DNA of 64,000 nt from UBA6115 sp040776985 (GTDB lineage Bacteria > Bacillota > Clostridia > Christensenellales > Aristaeellaceae): assembly GCA_040776985.1 (NCBI GenBank), contig JAXGZL010000002.1:806001-870000 (forward strand). The letters are read 5' to 3'. Below the pieces are notes generated by a model. That model did not search any database and was not told where the DNA came from. It was given only the letters and a program-made list of their open reading frames with translations. Shown here in pieces: positions 19,185 to 26,598 of the stretch. Position numbers and translations under genes: made by a program. Every line of letters begins with the position of its first letter. Position 1 is the stretch's first letter.

Positions 19185-20097
19185 ACCTTGGTTTCCTTCT
19201 TGGCCTTTGCTCTTCCCTGCGCAGCTTCAGATAGCTTTTAAACCTGTCTGCATCAATCAGGCCTATTGCAAGCGCATCCCGGACTGCGCATCCTGGTTCC
19301 TTGAGGTGGGTGCAGTTGCGAAACCTGCAGGCTGAGCCAAGGCTGATGATCTCATCAAAGGCGGCATCCGCATCGCTCTCATCCAGCTTCAGCTCCCGCA
19401 TTCCCGGGGTGTCAATCAGATAGGCACCCGCGCCAAGGGGAATCAACTCCCGGTGGGTGGTGGTGTGTCGGCCTTTGTCCTTGTAATGGCTTGTGTCCGA
19501 TGTGCGCAGTTTTTCTTCCCCAATCAGCGCATTGATAAGGCTTGATTTCCCCACTCCGGAAGAACCCATCAGCGCAGCCACTTTGTCCTGTGACAACAAC
19601 TGCTTCAGTGATTCCATGCCCTGCCCGCTTTTGGCTGAGCACACCATGAAGCGATACTTTTGGTACTGTGCCTTAACTTGGTACAAGAAGTCTGCAGAAT
19701 GAAGGGACAGATCCGCCTTGGTCAACACCATCACAGCCTCGACCCCTGCTCCCTCAGCCATGGCCAGATACCTGTCCAGCCTTCGCAAGTTAAACTCCTC
19801 GTTGAGGGAGGTGCATATCAGCAGATAATCGATATTGGCAACCATGGGCTGGGACAGTCCCCTGCTCCCTGCTTCCACCCGGCTGAGAAGATTGCGACGG
19901 GGAAGCAGTTCCTGGATTCTGCCCTGCCGGGTCATCTGGTCATAGTGCAAAATTACATGGTCTCCGGCCACCAAGCGCTTGCCTTCCTGCCTGAGTTTTC
20001 CAGACAGTTTGGCCTGGACAAATGCATCAAGGTCTGGGATATAAACGCTGAAGGTGTCGTGGTGCTGTGATGAAACAATCCCCTTATAATGAATCAA
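19183..20097 (-). CDS. rsgA: Ribosome small-subunit GTPase RsgA (YjeQ)
   Basis: About 304-aa circularly permuted GTPase that helps mature the 30S subunit. N-terminal OB fold, then G4 (VLTKAD), G1 (GSSGVGKSSLINAL), the switch HTTTHRELI and G3 (DTPGMREL), ending with the zinc knuckle CRFRNCTHLKEPGC. I prefer the TTG start at 20097: AGAAAGGGA lies just upstream and the OB fold begins here. An ATG at 20145 would put the start within a terminator hairpin with its ribosome site touching the codon. The gene sits behind a promoter, a 17-codon leader and a terminator. Confidence 0.93.
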   Translation of the reverse strand: MIHYKGIVSSQHHDTFSVYIPDLDAFVQAKLSGKLRQEGKRLVAGDHVILHYDQMTRQGRIQELLPRRNLLSRVEAGSRGLSQPMVANIDYLLICTSLNEEFNLRRLDRYLAMAEGAGVEAVMVLTKADLSLHSADFLYQVKAQYQKYRFMVCSAKSGQGMESLKQLLSQDKVAALMGSSGVGKSSLINALIGEEKLRTSDTSHYKDKGRHTTTHRELIPLGAGAYLIDTPGMRELKLDESDADAAFDEIISLGSACRFRNCTHLKEPGCAVRDALAIGLIDADRFKSYLKLRREEQRPRRKPR

Positions 20098-20117
20098 GCT
20101 TTCCCTTTCTGAGCGCA

Positions 20118-20160
20118 GAAAAAACGCCCGGTCAGATAAAATCATCTCCCGGACGCCGTT
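20118..20160 (-). terminator. Terminator/attenuator hairpin in the rsgA leader
   Basis: Minus-strand stem CGTCCGG / CCGGGCG (one wobble) extended by AGAT/ATCT, then TTTTTT. It ends about 20 bases before the rsgA start and lies after the leader ORF, so it can act only as an attenuator of rsgA. Confidence 0.7.
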
Positions 20161-20181
20161 TTTACTGCGCTTGAAAGCCCG

Positions 20182-20235
20182 CTATGCCGGGAGCCATGCG
20201 GGAAGACGCTGTATGTCATTTCTCATTTTCATCAT
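20182..20235 (-). CDS. Putative 17-residue leader peptide upstream of rsgA
   Basis: ATG ATG AAA ... TAG encodes MMKMRNDIQRLPAWLPA. GGGAG lies nine bases before the first ATG. It begins about 34 bases after a good promoter. Its last codons form the first arm of a hairpin (CCCGCATG / CATAGCGGG) that also includes the stop codon, and a terminator follows about 20 bases later. This arrangement is typical of translation-controlled attenuators. No known peptide is recognised; the reading is inferred only from layout. Confidence 0.5.
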   Translation of the reverse strand: MMKMRNDIQRLPAWLPA

Positions 20236-20268
20236 CCCGAACAACTCCCTTCTCTCTATAATAGCCGT

Positions 20269-20297
20269 AATATAGCACAGCCCAACTGCCTGGTCAA
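20269..20297 (-). promoter_or_regulatory. SigA-type promoter for the rsgA leader transcript
   Basis: Minus strand TTGACC, 17 bp, TATATT. The -35 overlaps the final codons of proC, so rsgA has its own promoter although it follows proBAC on the same strand. Confidence 0.75.
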
Positions 20298-21100
20298 GAA
20301 TCCCCCTGCAGTTTCTTCTCCTTGTCCATCACAGCCTTCACCGCCTCATGCACCGCGTGTTCAAAACCCAGGGCTTTAAGCGTGTGGATGCCCTCAATGG
20401 TGGTGCCGCCGGGCGAGGTGACTTGGTCAATCAGGGCCGCTGGATGCTCCCCGGTTTCCAGCACCAGCCTGGCTGCCCCCATCATCATGTGGCAGGCAGC
20501 GTCCAGCGCCATCTGCCGGGGTAATCCTGCCTTCAGGCCAGCGGAAGCCAGGGCGTCCAGATATAAGAAGGTAAAGGCAGGGGCAGCGCCGGTGATCGTG
20601 GCAAAGGCGCTCATCCGGCTTTCCGGCATCCACAGCGCATGGCCCACCGCCCCAAAGATCTCCGTGGCCAGTTCATGCTGCCGGGCTGTCACCCGGTCAT
20701 TTTCGCACAGGGCAGTCACGGAGCCACCTACCCTTGCCGCCACATTGGGCATGGCGCGGATGATGGGGCAGTCCTCTCCCAGAAACCCCTCCAGCGCCGC
20801 CAGTGGCCTGCCCGCCGCCAGGCTCAGCACGCACTGCCCCGGCTTTCTGACAGGTTGAATCCGTTCAAACAGATTTGGCAGCGCCTGGGGCTTCACAGCC
20901 ATGATCAGCAGGTCTGCCTGCTGTGCCACATCCCTGTCCTCCGGCAGGATGGTGACACCCCAGCGCTCCTCAAACTCCCGCCTTTTGCCCTCGTTGTGGT
21001 CGCTGCCCAGAATGGGCGTGTTGACAAAGGCCGTGTTCTTCCGCATTCCCGCGATGATGGCCCGGGACATGTTCCCAAGGCCGATAAACCCAATCATCAT
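20294..21100 (-). CDS. proC: Pyrroline-5-carboxylate reductase
   Basis: 268-aa NAD(P)H-dependent enzyme for the last step of proline synthesis. N-terminal Rossmann motif GFIGLGNMSRAIIAG, MAVKPQ segment, VIRAMPNVAA and the C-terminal signature (QVTSPGGTTIEGIHTL). GAGGT precedes tandem ATGs. It follows proA by 6 bp; the order on the minus strand is proB-proA-proC, so the whole glutamate-to-proline route is here. Confidence 0.96.
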   Translation of the reverse strand: MMIGFIGLGNMSRAIIAGMRKNTAFVNTPILGSDHNEGKRREFEERWGVTILPEDRDVAQQADLLIMAVKPQALPNLFERIQPVRKPGQCVLSLAAGRPLAALEGFLGEDCPIIRAMPNVAARVGGSVTALCENDRVTARQHELATEIFGAVGHALWMPESRMSAFATITGAAPAFTFLYLDALASAGLKAGLPRQMALDAACHMMMGAARLVLETGEHPAALIDQVTSPGGTTIEGIHTLKALGFEHAVHEAVKAVMDKEKKLQGDS

Positions 21101-21106
21101 TTTGTA

Positions 21107-22345
21107 CTACCTCGTCTGTCCGGTTCCTGTGATGATGTACTTGTAACTGGTCAGCGCATTGACGCCCAAAGGGCCCCTGGCGTGCAGCTTCTGGGTGGCG
21201 ATGCCGATCTCCGCCCCAAAGCCAAACTCGCCACCGTCCGTAAAGCGGGTGGAGGCGTTGTGATACACCGCGGCGGCATCCACCTTGCTGAGGAAAGCCT
21301 TGGCTGCCTCCTCATTGGCTGTGATAATCGCCTCGCTGTGCCCGGTGCCATGGCGGGCAATATGTTCCAGTGCTTCCTCCAGGCAGTCCACCACCCGGCA
21401 GGCGATGGTCAGATCCAGATACTCCCGTCCCCAATCGGCTTCGCTGGCGGCTTCCATTTCCTGGTCAAAGGCCCTGCTGGCCTCATCCCCCCGGATCACA
21501 ACGCCGGCCTGCTTCAGCCGCTTTATGATCACCGGCAGCGCATCCTTGGCGATGTCCCGGTGAATCAGCATGCACTCACAGGCGTTGCAGACTGATGGAC
21601 GGGAGGTTTTGGCGTTGTGTATGATATCAGCCGCCATTTCGATTTCCGCGTCCCTGTCCACATAGATGTGGCAGACCCCCTCCCCTGTCTCCAAAACCGG
21701 CACATTGGAGTGCTCCACCACCCGTCGGATCAGCCCGGGGCCGCCCCTTGGAATCAGCACATCCACATATTGGGACAGGGTCATCAAGGCATCGGCGCTC
21801 CTGCGGCTGGTGTCCGGGATGACCTGCACCCCATCTTCCGGCATCCCCTGCTCCAAAAGCGCCTGGCGCAAGGACCTCGCAATCGCCAGGTTGCTGTGGA
21901 TGGCCTCTTTGCCGCCCCGCAGAATGCAGGCGTTGCCTGCCCTCAGGCAAAGCCCCGCCGCATCCGCCACCACATTGGGCCGGGCCTCAAAGATCACCCC
22001 GATGACACCCAGGGGCACGGTCACCCGCCTGATACGAAGCCCGTTGGGACGCCGGGCCTCCCACTGGGTTTCCCCCAAAGGGTCGGGCAGCTCTGCCGCC
22101 TCTTTCAGCCCCTGGGCCATGGCCTGCACCCTTTCCGGGGTCAGGGCCAGCCGGTCCAGCATGGCCTGGGCCATGCCGCTCTCCCTGGCTACCGCCAGGT
22201 CCTTCTGGTTGGCTGAGAGGATCTCTTCGCTGTCCGCCAGCAGCTGCCTGGCCATGGCTCGAAGGGCTTCCTGGCGCATGATGTCCGTGGTGCCCGCCAG
22301 CAGGATCGCTGCCTGGCGCGCTCTTTTCCCTGTGTTGATCAACAT
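21107..22345 (-). CDS. proA: Glutamate-5-semialdehyde dehydrogenase (gamma-glutamyl phosphate reductase)
   Basis: 412-aa enzyme that reduces gamma-glutamyl phosphate to the semialdehyde with NADPH. It shows RVTVPLGVIGVIFEARPNVV, LRGGKEA, IPRGGPGLI and the catalytic cysteine context TSRPSVCNACE. The ATG at 22345 overlaps the proB stop by 7 bp, so the two are translationally coupled. Length is usual for the family. Confidence 0.97.
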   Translation of the reverse strand: MLINTGKRARQAAILLAGTTDIMRQEALRAMARQLLADSEEILSANQKDLAVARESGMAQAMLDRLALTPERVQAMAQGLKEAAELPDPLGETQWEARRPNGLRIRRVTVPLGVIGVIFEARPNVVADAAGLCLRAGNACILRGGKEAIHSNLAIARSLRQALLEQGMPEDGVQVIPDTSRRSADALMTLSQYVDVLIPRGGPGLIRRVVEHSNVPVLETGEGVCHIYVDRDAEIEMAADIIHNAKTSRPSVCNACECMLIHRDIAKDALPVIIKRLKQAGVVIRGDEASRAFDQEMEAASEADWGREYLDLTIACRVVDCLEEALEHIARHGTGHSEAIITANEEAAKAFLSKVDAAAVYHNASTRFTDGGEFGFGAEIGIATQKLHARGPLGVNALTSYKYIITGTGQTR

Positions 22346-23124
22346 TTCAGCACCGCCTTGAACTGGCTGCCCACCGGTTCCCCCGCCAGCAGGCGATGGA
22401 TGTTCTCCGGGGCATTGCCGTTGATGATATAGGTGTCAATGCCGGTGTGGCAGGCCAGCTGGGCCGCTTTCAGCTTGGTTTCCATGCCTCCGGTCCCCAG
22501 CTCGCTGCCAGCGCCCCGGGCCAGGGCCATCAGCTCCGGCGTGATGGACTCCACCGTCTCAAACAGCCTGGCATCCGGGTACAGGGCCGGGTTCTTGTCA
22601 TAAAAGCCGTCAATATCCGTCAGGATGATGAGCTTTTCCGCCTGCACCAGCACCGCCACATGGGCTGAGAGGGCGTCGTTGTCCCCATAGACAATCTCCT
22701 CCACCGCCACCGCGTCGTTTTCATTGATGATGGGGATCACCCCCCACTCAAACAGGCGCTCAAATGCACTTAAGAGGTTTTCATGCCGGGCCGGGTCCTC
22801 CATGTCACCCCGGGTGATCAGGAGCTGCCCCACCTTCTGGCCGTACTCGCCAAAGAACTTGTCATAGATGTACATCAATTCGCACTGGCCCACCGTGGCA
22901 GCGGCCTGCTTGCCCGGGGTATCCCGGGGCCTGCCCGGCAGGCCCAGCTTCCCCACCCCCACGCCAATGGCGCCTGAGGTCACCAGGGTCATCTGGTAGC
23001 CCTGGTTTTGCAGGTCCGCAATCACCCGCACCAAGGCATCCATCCGGCGGAAATTGGTCCGCCCTGTTTTGTGGGTCAGGGTGGAGGTGCCCACCTTCAC
23101 CACAATGCGCTGTTTCTGGCTCAT
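22339..23124 (-). CDS. proB: Glutamate 5-kinase
   Basis: 261-aa kinase for the first step of proline synthesis. It begins VVKVGTSTLT, then LVTSGAIGVGVGKLG, IINENDAVAVEEI.YGDNDALSAHVA, TDIDGFYDKNP and GTGGMETKLKAA. The C-terminal PUA domain found in E. coli ProB is missing, as in the short Bacillota and plant-like forms; that may change feedback inhibition by proline. A promoter lies about 30 bp upstream. Confidence 0.96.
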   Translation of the reverse strand: MSQKQRIVVKVGTSTLTHKTGRTNFRRMDALVRVIADLQNQGYQMTLVTSGAIGVGVGKLGLPGRPRDTPGKQAAATVGQCELMYIYDKFFGEYGQKVGQLLITRGDMEDPARHENLLSAFERLFEWGVIPIINENDAVAVEEIVYGDNDALSAHVAVLVQAEKLIILTDIDGFYDKNPALYPDARLFETVESITPELMALARGAGSELGTGGMETKLKAAQLACHTGIDTYIINGNAPENIHRLLAGEPVGSQFKAVLKC

Positions 23125-23153
23125 TCCATCACGCTCCGTCAGTCTATTGCTTC

Positions 23154-23181
23154 ATGCTAAACCATCACCCTGCTTTGTCAA
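23154..23181 (-). promoter_or_regulatory. SigA-type promoter for proBAC
   Basis: Minus strand TTGACA, 16 bp, TAGCAT, about 30 bases before the proB start. The short leader leaves no room for a T-box. Confidence 0.6.
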
Positions 23182-23204
23182 GCACTTTCACTGTACACGC
23201 GCAT

Positions 23205-23238
23205 GAAAAAACCGCAGGGCACTGAGCACTGCGGTTTT
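23205..23238 (-). terminator. Terminator of rplJ-rplL
   Basis: Minus strand AAAACCGCAG / CTGCGGTTTT with an 11-nt loop and a six-T run, 15 bp after rplL. Confidence 0.85.
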
Positions 23239-23252
23239 GGAACGTTGTGATC

Positions 23253-23633
23253 TTATTTGATCTCCACGGTGGCGCCGACTTCTTCGAACTGCTTCTTGAT
23301 CTTCTCGGCTTCGTCCTTCTGGACGCCTTCGCGGATGGCCTTGGGGGTGGATTCCACAAATTCCTTGGCTTCCTTCAGGCCCAGGCCGGACACCACTTCG
23401 CGCACAACCTTGATGACCTTGATCTTTTCGCTGCCGGCGTTGGTGAGGATGACATCAAACTCGGTCTTCTCCTCGGCGGGGGCAGCGGCGGCGGCGCCAG
23501 CGGCGGGGGCAGCGGCCACGGCCACGGGGGCGGCGGCGGACACGCCAAATTTCTCTTCCAGCTCTTTGACCAGTTCGGCCAGCTCAAGCACGGTCATGGA
23601 CTCAATTGCGGCTAAGATTTCTTCGCGTTTCAT
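23253..23633 (-). CDS. rplL: 50S ribosomal protein L7/L12
   Basis: 126-aa stalk protein. N-terminal dimerisation domain (LELAELVKELEEKFGV), an alanine- and proline-rich hinge (about residues 35-53) and the C-terminal factor-binding domain (KTEFDVILTNAG, KIKVIKVVREVVSGLGLKEAKEFVES.PK). GGAGG precedes the ATG at good spacing. It follows rplJ, the standard bacterial order. Confidence 0.98.
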   Translation of the reverse strand: MKREEILAAIESMTVLELAELVKELEEKFGVSAAAPVAVAAAPAAGAAAAAPAEEKTEFDVILTNAGSEKIKVIKVVREVVSGLGLKEAKEFVESTPKAIREGVQKDEAEKIKKQFEEVGATVEIK

Positions 23634-23685
23634 GGGGTTATTCCTCCAAATTTAATCATTATCTAATGGGGTTTCCTGTAGGGTC

Positions 23686-24228
23686 TCAAGCGGCTGCGGT
23701 TTCTTCCTTCTGCTTGCGCACTGCGTCCACCGCGTAGACCAGGGAGCGCAGGGTGGCGCTCAGGACGCCAACGAAGTTGGTCACCGGGGCGTTCATGCTG
23801 CCCATCATCTTCGCGATGAGGACCTCCTTGGGAGGCAGCTTGGACAGGGCAACGACACCTTCGGTGTCAACCACCTTGCCGGACACGATGCCCGCCTTGA
23901 TGGTCATCTTCTCGGTCTTGCTCTGCTGGATGAAGTCCATGATAACCTTGGCCGGTCCCACCTCATCCGTGATGCCAAAGGCAAAGGCGGAGGGGCCCAC
24001 CAGCAGGTGATCCAGCTCCTTGATACCGGCTTCTTCCATCGCCCGGCGCACCAGGGTGTTCTTCAGCACCACATACTCAACGCCGGCTTCACGGAACTTG
24101 CCGCGCAGGGCGTTGATTTCCTCAACCGTGATGCCCTTGTAGTCCACCATCACCATGGACTTGGCGCTTTTCAGCTTCTCAGTGATCTCAGCAACCTTCT
24201 GCACCTTGTCCTGCAGGTTCTTGTTCAT
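23686..24228 (-). CDS. rplJ: 50S ribosomal protein L10
   Basis: About 180-aa L10, the base of the L7/L12 stalk and autoregulator of the operon. It shows KSMVMVDYKGITVEEINALR, VVLKNTLVRRAME and the helical C-terminus that holds L12 dimers, ending QKEETAAA. The ATG at 24228 has GGAG six bases upstream; a GTG four codons earlier is an alternative start. It is preceded by an L10-type leader with an internal terminator. Confidence 0.97.
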   Translation of the reverse strand: MNKNLQDKVQKVAEITEKLKSAKSMVMVDYKGITVEEINALRGKFREAGVEYVVLKNTLVRRAMEEAGIKELDHLLVGPSAFAFGITDEVGPAKVIMDFIQQSKTEKMTIKAGIVSGKVVDTEGVVALSKLPPKEVLIAKMMGSMNAPVTNFVGVLSATLRSLVYAVDAVRKQKEETAAA

Positions 24229-24244
24229 TTTCTGCTCCACGTTT

Positions 24245-24397
24245 CTCTTTCACCTTCCTTCCGGCCGGGATTCAAAAAGCCCCTGTGCGCGGCACAAGGG
24301 CAATACGTGTTGTATCTGCACTCGCACCTCGGCTGGCGGCATCTGCCTTTACTGCTTTACGCAACCGGCTGTCTCTGGCACAGGCTTTTTCAAGCCG
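24245..24397 (-). ncRNA. Ribosomal protein L10 leader (autoregulatory RNA)
   Basis: The 150-nt 5' leader of rplJ contains CAGAGACAGCCGGTTG, the conserved L10-binding stretch seen in Bacillota leaders, and then a 10-bp terminator stem. Known leaders of this kind bind the L10-L12 complex, which stops read-through. The element is recognised from those conserved bases and its position; a covariance search was not possible. Confidence 0.75.
24274..24301 (-). terminator. Attenuator terminator in the L10 leader
   Basis: Minus strand GCCCTTGTGC-CGC-GCACAGGGGC, 10 bp with one wobble, then TTTTT; ends 46 bases before rplJ. Confidence 0.8.
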
Positions 24398-24403
24398 ATG
24401 TGA

Positions 24404-24432
24404 AGAATAGCACCCTTCTCTTCATTTGTCAA
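24404..24432 (-). promoter_or_regulatory. SigA-type promoter for rplJ-rplL
   Basis: Minus strand TTGACA, 17 bp, TATTCT, just before the L10 leader. Confidence 0.75.
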
Positions 24433-24491
24433 GGCTGATTGACAATGATGCTATAATTCTTGAAGGATTATTGATAAAGGGGTGCATGAGG

Positions 24492-25553
24492 ATGGCAGAC
24501 CGCAAAGAGGAGATCATCCGGCTGCAAAACCAGATCATCCAGCAGATGACCGGCAGAAACCTGAAAAACATCGGGGAGGACCTTTGGGGCAGAAGCCCGG
24601 AGCCTGTGACAGAGGAGGAAAAGACCCCGCCGCCAGGCTATCCCCCCGTGCCTGATATTTTCCACCAGCCCAAAGAAAAAACCGAAGCGAAAAAGGAAGA
24701 GGCGCCACCACCTGAGGACATTGAAAAGCTGAAGGAAGAGCTGAACAGCTATATCGGCCTCACCGTGGTGAAGACGGAGGTGGAAAGCCTGATCAACCTG
24801 GTGAAGGTGAACAAGCTGCGCCGGGAGCATGACCTGCCCACCGAGGACCTATCCTTGCATATGGTCTTTTCCGGCAACCCCGGTACCGGGAAAACCATGA
24901 TCGCAAGGCTGATGAGCCGCATTTACCACAGCCTGGGCATCCTGTCCAAGGGTCACCTGATTGAGGTGGACCGGGGTGGCCTGGTGGCAGGCTATGTGGG
25001 GCAGACCGCCATTAAAACCGGTGAAGTGATCCAGAAGGCTCTGGGCGGCGTGCTGTTTATTGATGAGGCTTACGCCCTCACCACCCGTGGCCCCCAGGAC
25101 TATGGCCAGGAGGCGGTGGAAACCCTGCTGAAAGCCATGGAGGACCACCGGGAGGACCTGGTGGTGATTGTGGCGGGCTATGTGGACCTGATGAATGACT
25201 TTGTCCACTCCAACCCAGGGTTGGAAAGCCGTTTCAACCGCTTTCTCTATTTCCCGGACTACACGGTGGACGAGATGCTGGCGATCTTTGACATGCGCTG
25301 CAAAAAGGCGGGCTACCAGCTGGATCCGGAGGCCCGGGACGAGCTGGCAGAGATCCTGGCGGAGGAAAGCGAGGACAACATCGGCTTTGGCAATGCCCGG
25401 GGCGTGCGCAACCTGTTTGAGCAGGCCATCTCCCGCCAGGCCAACCGCCTGGCCAGACAGGAAACGGTCACCCGGGAGGAGCTGATGCTGCTGAAAGCAG
25501 AGGACCTGTCCCCAGCGAATGAGGCAGAAAGCGATGAGGAGGACCAAGCATGA
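24492..25553 (+). CDS. AAA+ ATPase of the CbbX/SpoVK/EccA type
   Basis: About 353-aa AAA+ protein. Residues 1-85 form a charged, proline-rich lead with a predicted helix; the ATPase domain follows with Walker A GNPGTGKT (Lys134), pore-like loop GYVGQTA, Walker B GVLFIDEAYAL, sensor 1 and the arginine finger region NPGLESRFNR. The family includes Rubisco activase CbbX and sporulation SpoVK, and lies near type VII secretion in actinobacteria; here none of those partners is present. Starts at 24486 and 24492 both fit the AAAGGGG site. It overlaps the aldolase gene by 4 bp. Confidence 0.87.
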   Translation: MADRKEEIIRLQNQIIQQMTGRNLKNIGEDLWGRSPEPVTEEEKTPPPGYPPVPDIFHQPKEKTEAKKEEAPPPEDIEKLKEELNSYIGLTVVKTEVESLINLVKVNKLRREHDLPTEDLSLHMVFSGNPGTGKTMIARLMSRIYHSLGILSKGHLIEVDRGGLVAGYVGQTAIKTGEVIQKALGGVLFIDEAYALTTRGPQDYGQEAVETLLKAMEDHREDLVVIVAGYVDLMNDFVHSNPGLESRFNRFLYFPDYTVDEMLAIFDMRCKKAGYQLDPEARDELAEILAEESEDNIGFGNARGVRNLFEQAISRQANRLARQETVTREELMLLKAEDLSPANEAESDEEDQA

Positions 25554-26584
25554 TCTCCTTCTTCAATGACTATGGCCAGACAGGGCATGACGCTGTGCTT
25601 TCTGCCCTTCAGGGCGCCAGGGAGCAGACCTTCCCCGGCTATGGGGAAGATGAAGTCTGCCAGGAGGTTGCCAATCAGATCAGGGCCCTGTGTGGGGCTC
25701 CGGAGGCTGCCGTTCACTTCCTTTCCGGCGGCACCCAGGCCAACCTCACCCTGATTGCCTCCGTCCTTCGTCCCCACCAGGGGGTGATCTGCGCCGATAC
25801 CGGGCACATCAACGCCCATGAAACCGGCGCCGTAGAGGCCACCGGGCACAAGGTGCTGTCCCTGCCCCACCGGAACGGCCAGATCACCCCGAATCAGGTG
25901 CGCCAGTTTGTGGAAAACCACAGGGCGGACCCCACCCGGGAGCATACGCCCCAGCCCGGCATGGTCTATATCTCCAACACCACGGAGCTGGGCACTGTCT
26001 ACACCCGGGATGAGCTGGCCGCCTTGTCCGCCTGCTGCCATGAACTGAGCCTTCCCCTCTACCTGGACGGCGCCAGGCTGGGCTATGCCCTGGCGGCGGC
26101 GGATGACCTTTCGTTTTCTGACATCGCCAATTACTGTGACGCCTTCACCATCGGCGGCACCAAGCAGGGCCTGCTATTTGGCGAAGCCCTGGTGATCACA
26201 AACCCCGCCTTGCAAAAGGACTTCCGCTATCATGTCAAGCAGCGGGGCGGCATGCTGGCCAAGGGTTTTCTGATGGGGCTGCAGTTTGAGGCGATTTTAA
26301 AGAAAGACCGCTACCTCAGCCTGGCTCGCCATGCCAACCAGCAGGCCCTGCGCATCCGGGATGCCTTCCGGAAAAAGGGCATCCCCTTCCTGGGGGATTC
26401 TGCCACCAATCAGCAGTTCCCCATCCTTGACGTAGTGCAGATTGAAATGCTCTCCGCTGGCTTCGCCTTTTCCCGCATCCAGCCCATGGAAAACGGCCTG
26501 TGGGCAGTGCGCTTCTGCACCAGCTGGGCCACAAGGGAAGAGGATGTGGACAGCCTGGTGTCAGCCATTGAGCGACTGCCGTAA
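25550..26584 (+). CDS. Low-specificity threonine aldolase (beta-eliminating lyase family)
   Basis: 344-aa PLP enzyme of fold type I. Family marks are FNDYGQTGHDAVL, GYGEDE, FLSGGTQAN, NTTELGTVYT, LYLDGARLGYA and the PLP-lysine site TIGGTKQGLLFGEALV. It cleaves L-threonine or allo-threonine to glycine and acetaldehyde. The gene is coupled to the AAA ATPase (ATGA overlap). Glycine made here could feed the glycine reductase operon 3 kb downstream; this link is inferred. Other family members act on phenylserine-like amino acids. Confidence 0.88.
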   Translation: MISFFNDYGQTGHDAVLSALQGAREQTFPGYGEDEVCQEVANQIRALCGAPEAAVHFLSGGTQANLTLIASVLRPHQGVICADTGHINAHETGAVEATGHKVLSLPHRNGQITPNQVRQFVENHRADPTREHTPQPGMVYISNTTELGTVYTRDELAALSACCHELSLPLYLDGARLGYALAAADDLSFSDIANYCDAFTIGGTKQGLLFGEALVITNPALQKDFRYHVKQRGGMLAKGFLMGLQFEAILKKDRYLSLARHANQQALRIRDAFRKKGIPFLGDSATNQQFPILDVVQIEMLSAGFAFSRIQPMENGLWAVRFCTSWATREEDVDSLVSAIERLP

Positions 26585-26598
26585 TTATATTTTTCTTT

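Noticed and set aside
24439..24457. TTGACA and TATAAT before the AAA ATPase
   Set aside because: The spacing is only 7 bp, so they cannot be one promoter. TATAAT may still serve with a weak -35 upstream.
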